Assembly: GCF_004369205.1 (NCBI RefSeq)
Contig: NZ_QFGA01000001.1
Coordinates: 992,001 to 1,056,000 of the forward strand
Direction of reading: 5' to 3'
DNA from: Pelotomaculum schinkii
GTDB lineage: Bacteria > Bacillota > Desulfotomaculia > Desulfotomaculales > Pelotomaculaceae
DNA: 64,000 nt
The position numbers were made by a program, and so were the translations under genes. How positions within the stretch are numbered: the first letter of the stretch is position 1; each line of letters begins with the position of its first letter. Under the pieces are notes generated by a model. It worked only from the letters and a program-made list of their open reading frames with translations. It made no database searches and was not told the origin of the DNA. Below, piece by piece: positions 62,332-64,000 of this stretch.

Positions 62332-63657
62332 ATGCTTACACGGGAAGAAGTTCTGGAAAAGGCTAAGGAAGAGCATGTAAAATTTCTTCGTTTGCAGTTT
62401 ACCGATACTTTCGGCACATTGAAAAACATCGCTGTGACGACCGAGGATATGGAACGGGCCATGGCCGGCAAAATCACCTTTGACAGCTCTGTGGTGGATG
62501 GAGTGGTCAGCAACCATGAACAGGATATCATATTCCGTCCAGATATTTCCACTTTCGTAGTGTTCCCCTGGCGGCCCCGGAATGAAGCTGTGGCCCGCTT
62601 CATTTGTGATGTGGAGAATCCAAACGGGACTCCCTACCCTGGCTGCTCACGTAGCGTCTTGAAACAGGTACTGGATGAAGCCGCCCGGATGGGTCTTGAA
62701 ATTTGGGTTGGCGCAGAGGTGGAGTTCTATCTATTAAATATAGACGACAACGGCAACCCAACCACCAATACCCATGATCGTGCCGGTTTTTGCGACTTAA
62801 CCCCGGTCGACCTGGGTGAAAACGCCAGGCGTGACATGGTGCTGACCATGGAGGAAATGGGACTGGACATCGGCTTCAGCCATCATGAAATGGGGCCGGG
62901 CCAGCATGGTATCGCTTTAAAACTTGATAACGCCCTGTCTATAGCTGATAAGCTGGTAACTTTCAAGTTTATCGTACGTACCATTGCCCAGCGGCACGGT
63001 TTGCACGCTTCCCTGATGCCTAAACCACTGAACGGCATGCCTGGTTCGGCGCTATACTTTCACATTTTGCTGCGCCGCAAAGAGTCCGGGACTTTTTTGG
63101 AACCGGGGCAAAATTTACAACTGGACCAGGAGGTCGGGCACTTTATCGGGGGTATCCTGGCTCATACCCGTGCCAATACCGCCATTACCAATCCACTGAT
63201 TAACTCTTATAAACGGCTGGTACCCAGCGAACGCACCCCTACTTATGTAGCCTGGTCGGAAGAAAGCCGCAATTCAGTGCTCCGCATCGTCGCGCACGAC
63301 GGGCCGGGCTCCATGGTGGAAGTACGCAACCCCGATCCGGCTTGCAACCCATACCTGGCTTTAGCCTTAATCCTTAAAGCAGGTTTAAATGGCATCCGGC
63401 AGCAGCTCCCACTTCCTGCCCCTCTTTTAGAAAACACATCTCAAATACTTGCGCAACAAAATCCTGAGCTGCGAATTGCCCGCCTGCCCTTCACCCTGGA
63501 AGAAGCGCTGCGGGAACTGGCCTCTGATCCCTTGGCCAGGTCCACCCTGGGTGAATATATTTACCGGACATTCGCCAGGACCAAGGGTGAGGAATGGGAA
63601 CGTTTTCAGTTATTTGTGCACCCCTGGGAACTGGAAGAATATCTCACTAACTACTAG
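62332..63657 (+). CDS. Glutamine-synthetase-like protein (paralogue 4, altered active site)
   Basis: A 441-residue GSI-fold protein. GAEVEFYLL keeps the E-x-E pair, but GQHEI reads GQHGIALKL (metal-binding Glu to Gly), GSGMHxH reads GSALYFHIL (catalytic His to Tyr) and the flap GYEAP reads SERTP (no Glu in place). [16 protein letters not shown] is kept. It probably lacks normal activity and may have a regulatory or different ligase role. ATG at 62332 follows GGAGG by five bases. No ANTAR leader was found. gdhA starts 119 bases downstream. Confidence 0.88.
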   Translation: MLTREEVLEKAKEEHVKFLRLQFTDTFGTLKNIAVTTEDMERAMAGKITFDSSVVDGVVSNHEQDIIFRPDISTFVVFPWRPRNEAVARFICDVENPNGTPYPGCSRSVLKQVLDEAARMGLEIWVGAEVEFYLLNIDDNGNPTTNTHDRAGFCDLTPVDLGENARRDMVLTMEEMGLDIGFSHHEMGPGQHGIALKLDNALSIADKLVTFKFIVRTIAQRHGLHASLMPKPLNGMPGSALYFHILLRRKESGTFLEPGQNLQLDQEVGHFIGGILAHTRANTAITNPLINSYKRLVPSERTPTYVAWSEESRNSVLRIVAHDGPGSMVEVRNPDPACNPYLALALILKAGLNGIRQQLPLPAPLLENTSQILAQQNPELRIARLPFTLEEALRELASDPLARSTLGEYIYRTFARTKGEEWERFQLFVHPWELEEYLTNY

Positions 63658-63776
63658 CAATTGTTCTTACTTTTGATGGGGGGGTGATTGGCTAATCAAT
63701 ACATTTAAATCAATAAAGCGATAGAGCAAAATTTTCAATAAATAAATTGACACATTGGATTAAGGGGGCTTTTTAA

Positions 63777-64000
<224 letters not shown>

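Overview
The window looks like part of a chromosome of a spore-forming, anaerobic Clostridia bacterium of the Peptococcaceae / Desulfotomaculum-Pelotomaculum type. This is inferred from gene content: a tungsten-type aldehyde oxidoreductase, a selenoprotein, a Spo0F-like regulator, NdoA/NdoAI, many GTG and TTG starts with strong GGAGG sites, and intermediate GC. No rRNA and no CRISPR array were seen. One tRNA (Arg, anticodon CCG) is present.

Layout. 1-5.2 kb: a cut-off amino-acid permease coupled to an SCP2-domain protein, a conserved protein of unknown role, a tiny acidic protein, a nitroreductase and RmuC. 5.6-8.9 kb: an acyl-CoA synthetase, then a SatD/DUF3307 pair behind a clear dyad operator. 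8.9-10.0 kb: decayed coding fragments. 10-17.4 kb: YigZ, then a rhodanese whose catalytic Cys codon is UGA (a predicted selenoprotein), a TVP38 membrane protein, a radical SAM protein, a YbhN-type membrane protein, PgsA, two glycosyltransferases of the 'rSAM/selenodomain-associated' families and a C_GCAxxG_C_C protein. 17.6-23.6 kb: a broken ABC exporter with its TetR regulator, tRNA-Arg, a TnpB-only IS605-type element, a small MITE-like inverted repeat, and an IS110 element with a candidate bridge RNA. 23.6-34.4 kb: lactate dehydrogenase, then a sigma-54 controlled aldehyde/alcohol redox locus (MoaD-like protein, PAS/AAA+/Fis activator, tungsten aldehyde ferredoxin oxidoreductase, permease, Fe-alcohol dehydrogenase, MFS carrier). 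35-43.7 kb: ABC exporter, ECF sigma/anti-sigma pair, tsaE-tsaB-rimI, a Spo0F-like regulator, an amidohydrolase, the NdoA/NdoAI toxin-antitoxin and a lone ilvN.

44-64 kb is a nitrogen-assimilation island: gltD, gltB, four glutamine synthetase paralogues, a stand-alone FMN glutamate-synthase-like protein, two ANTAR-domain response regulators, a two-P-loop ATPase, a Cys-rich histidine kinase with its OmpR-type partner, and the start of gdhA. Leaders of gltB, glnA1, glnA2 and the first ANTAR regulator gene, and in weaker form glnA3, carry the ANTAR antitermination signature: small hairpins with A-N-N-G-N-N hexaloops, the second overlapping a terminator. The two ANTAR proteins therefore probably control the glutamine/glutamate genes by binding RNA.

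The most notable signals are the UGA-encoded rhodanese active site, the locus-wide ANTAR leader set with a regulator whose phospho-acceptor Asp is Glu, two glutamine synthetase paralogues lacking catalytic residues, the IS110 noncoding end with two covarying internal-loop hairpins, and a sigma-54 promoter with a 35-bp palindrome upstream of the alcohol dehydrogenase gene.
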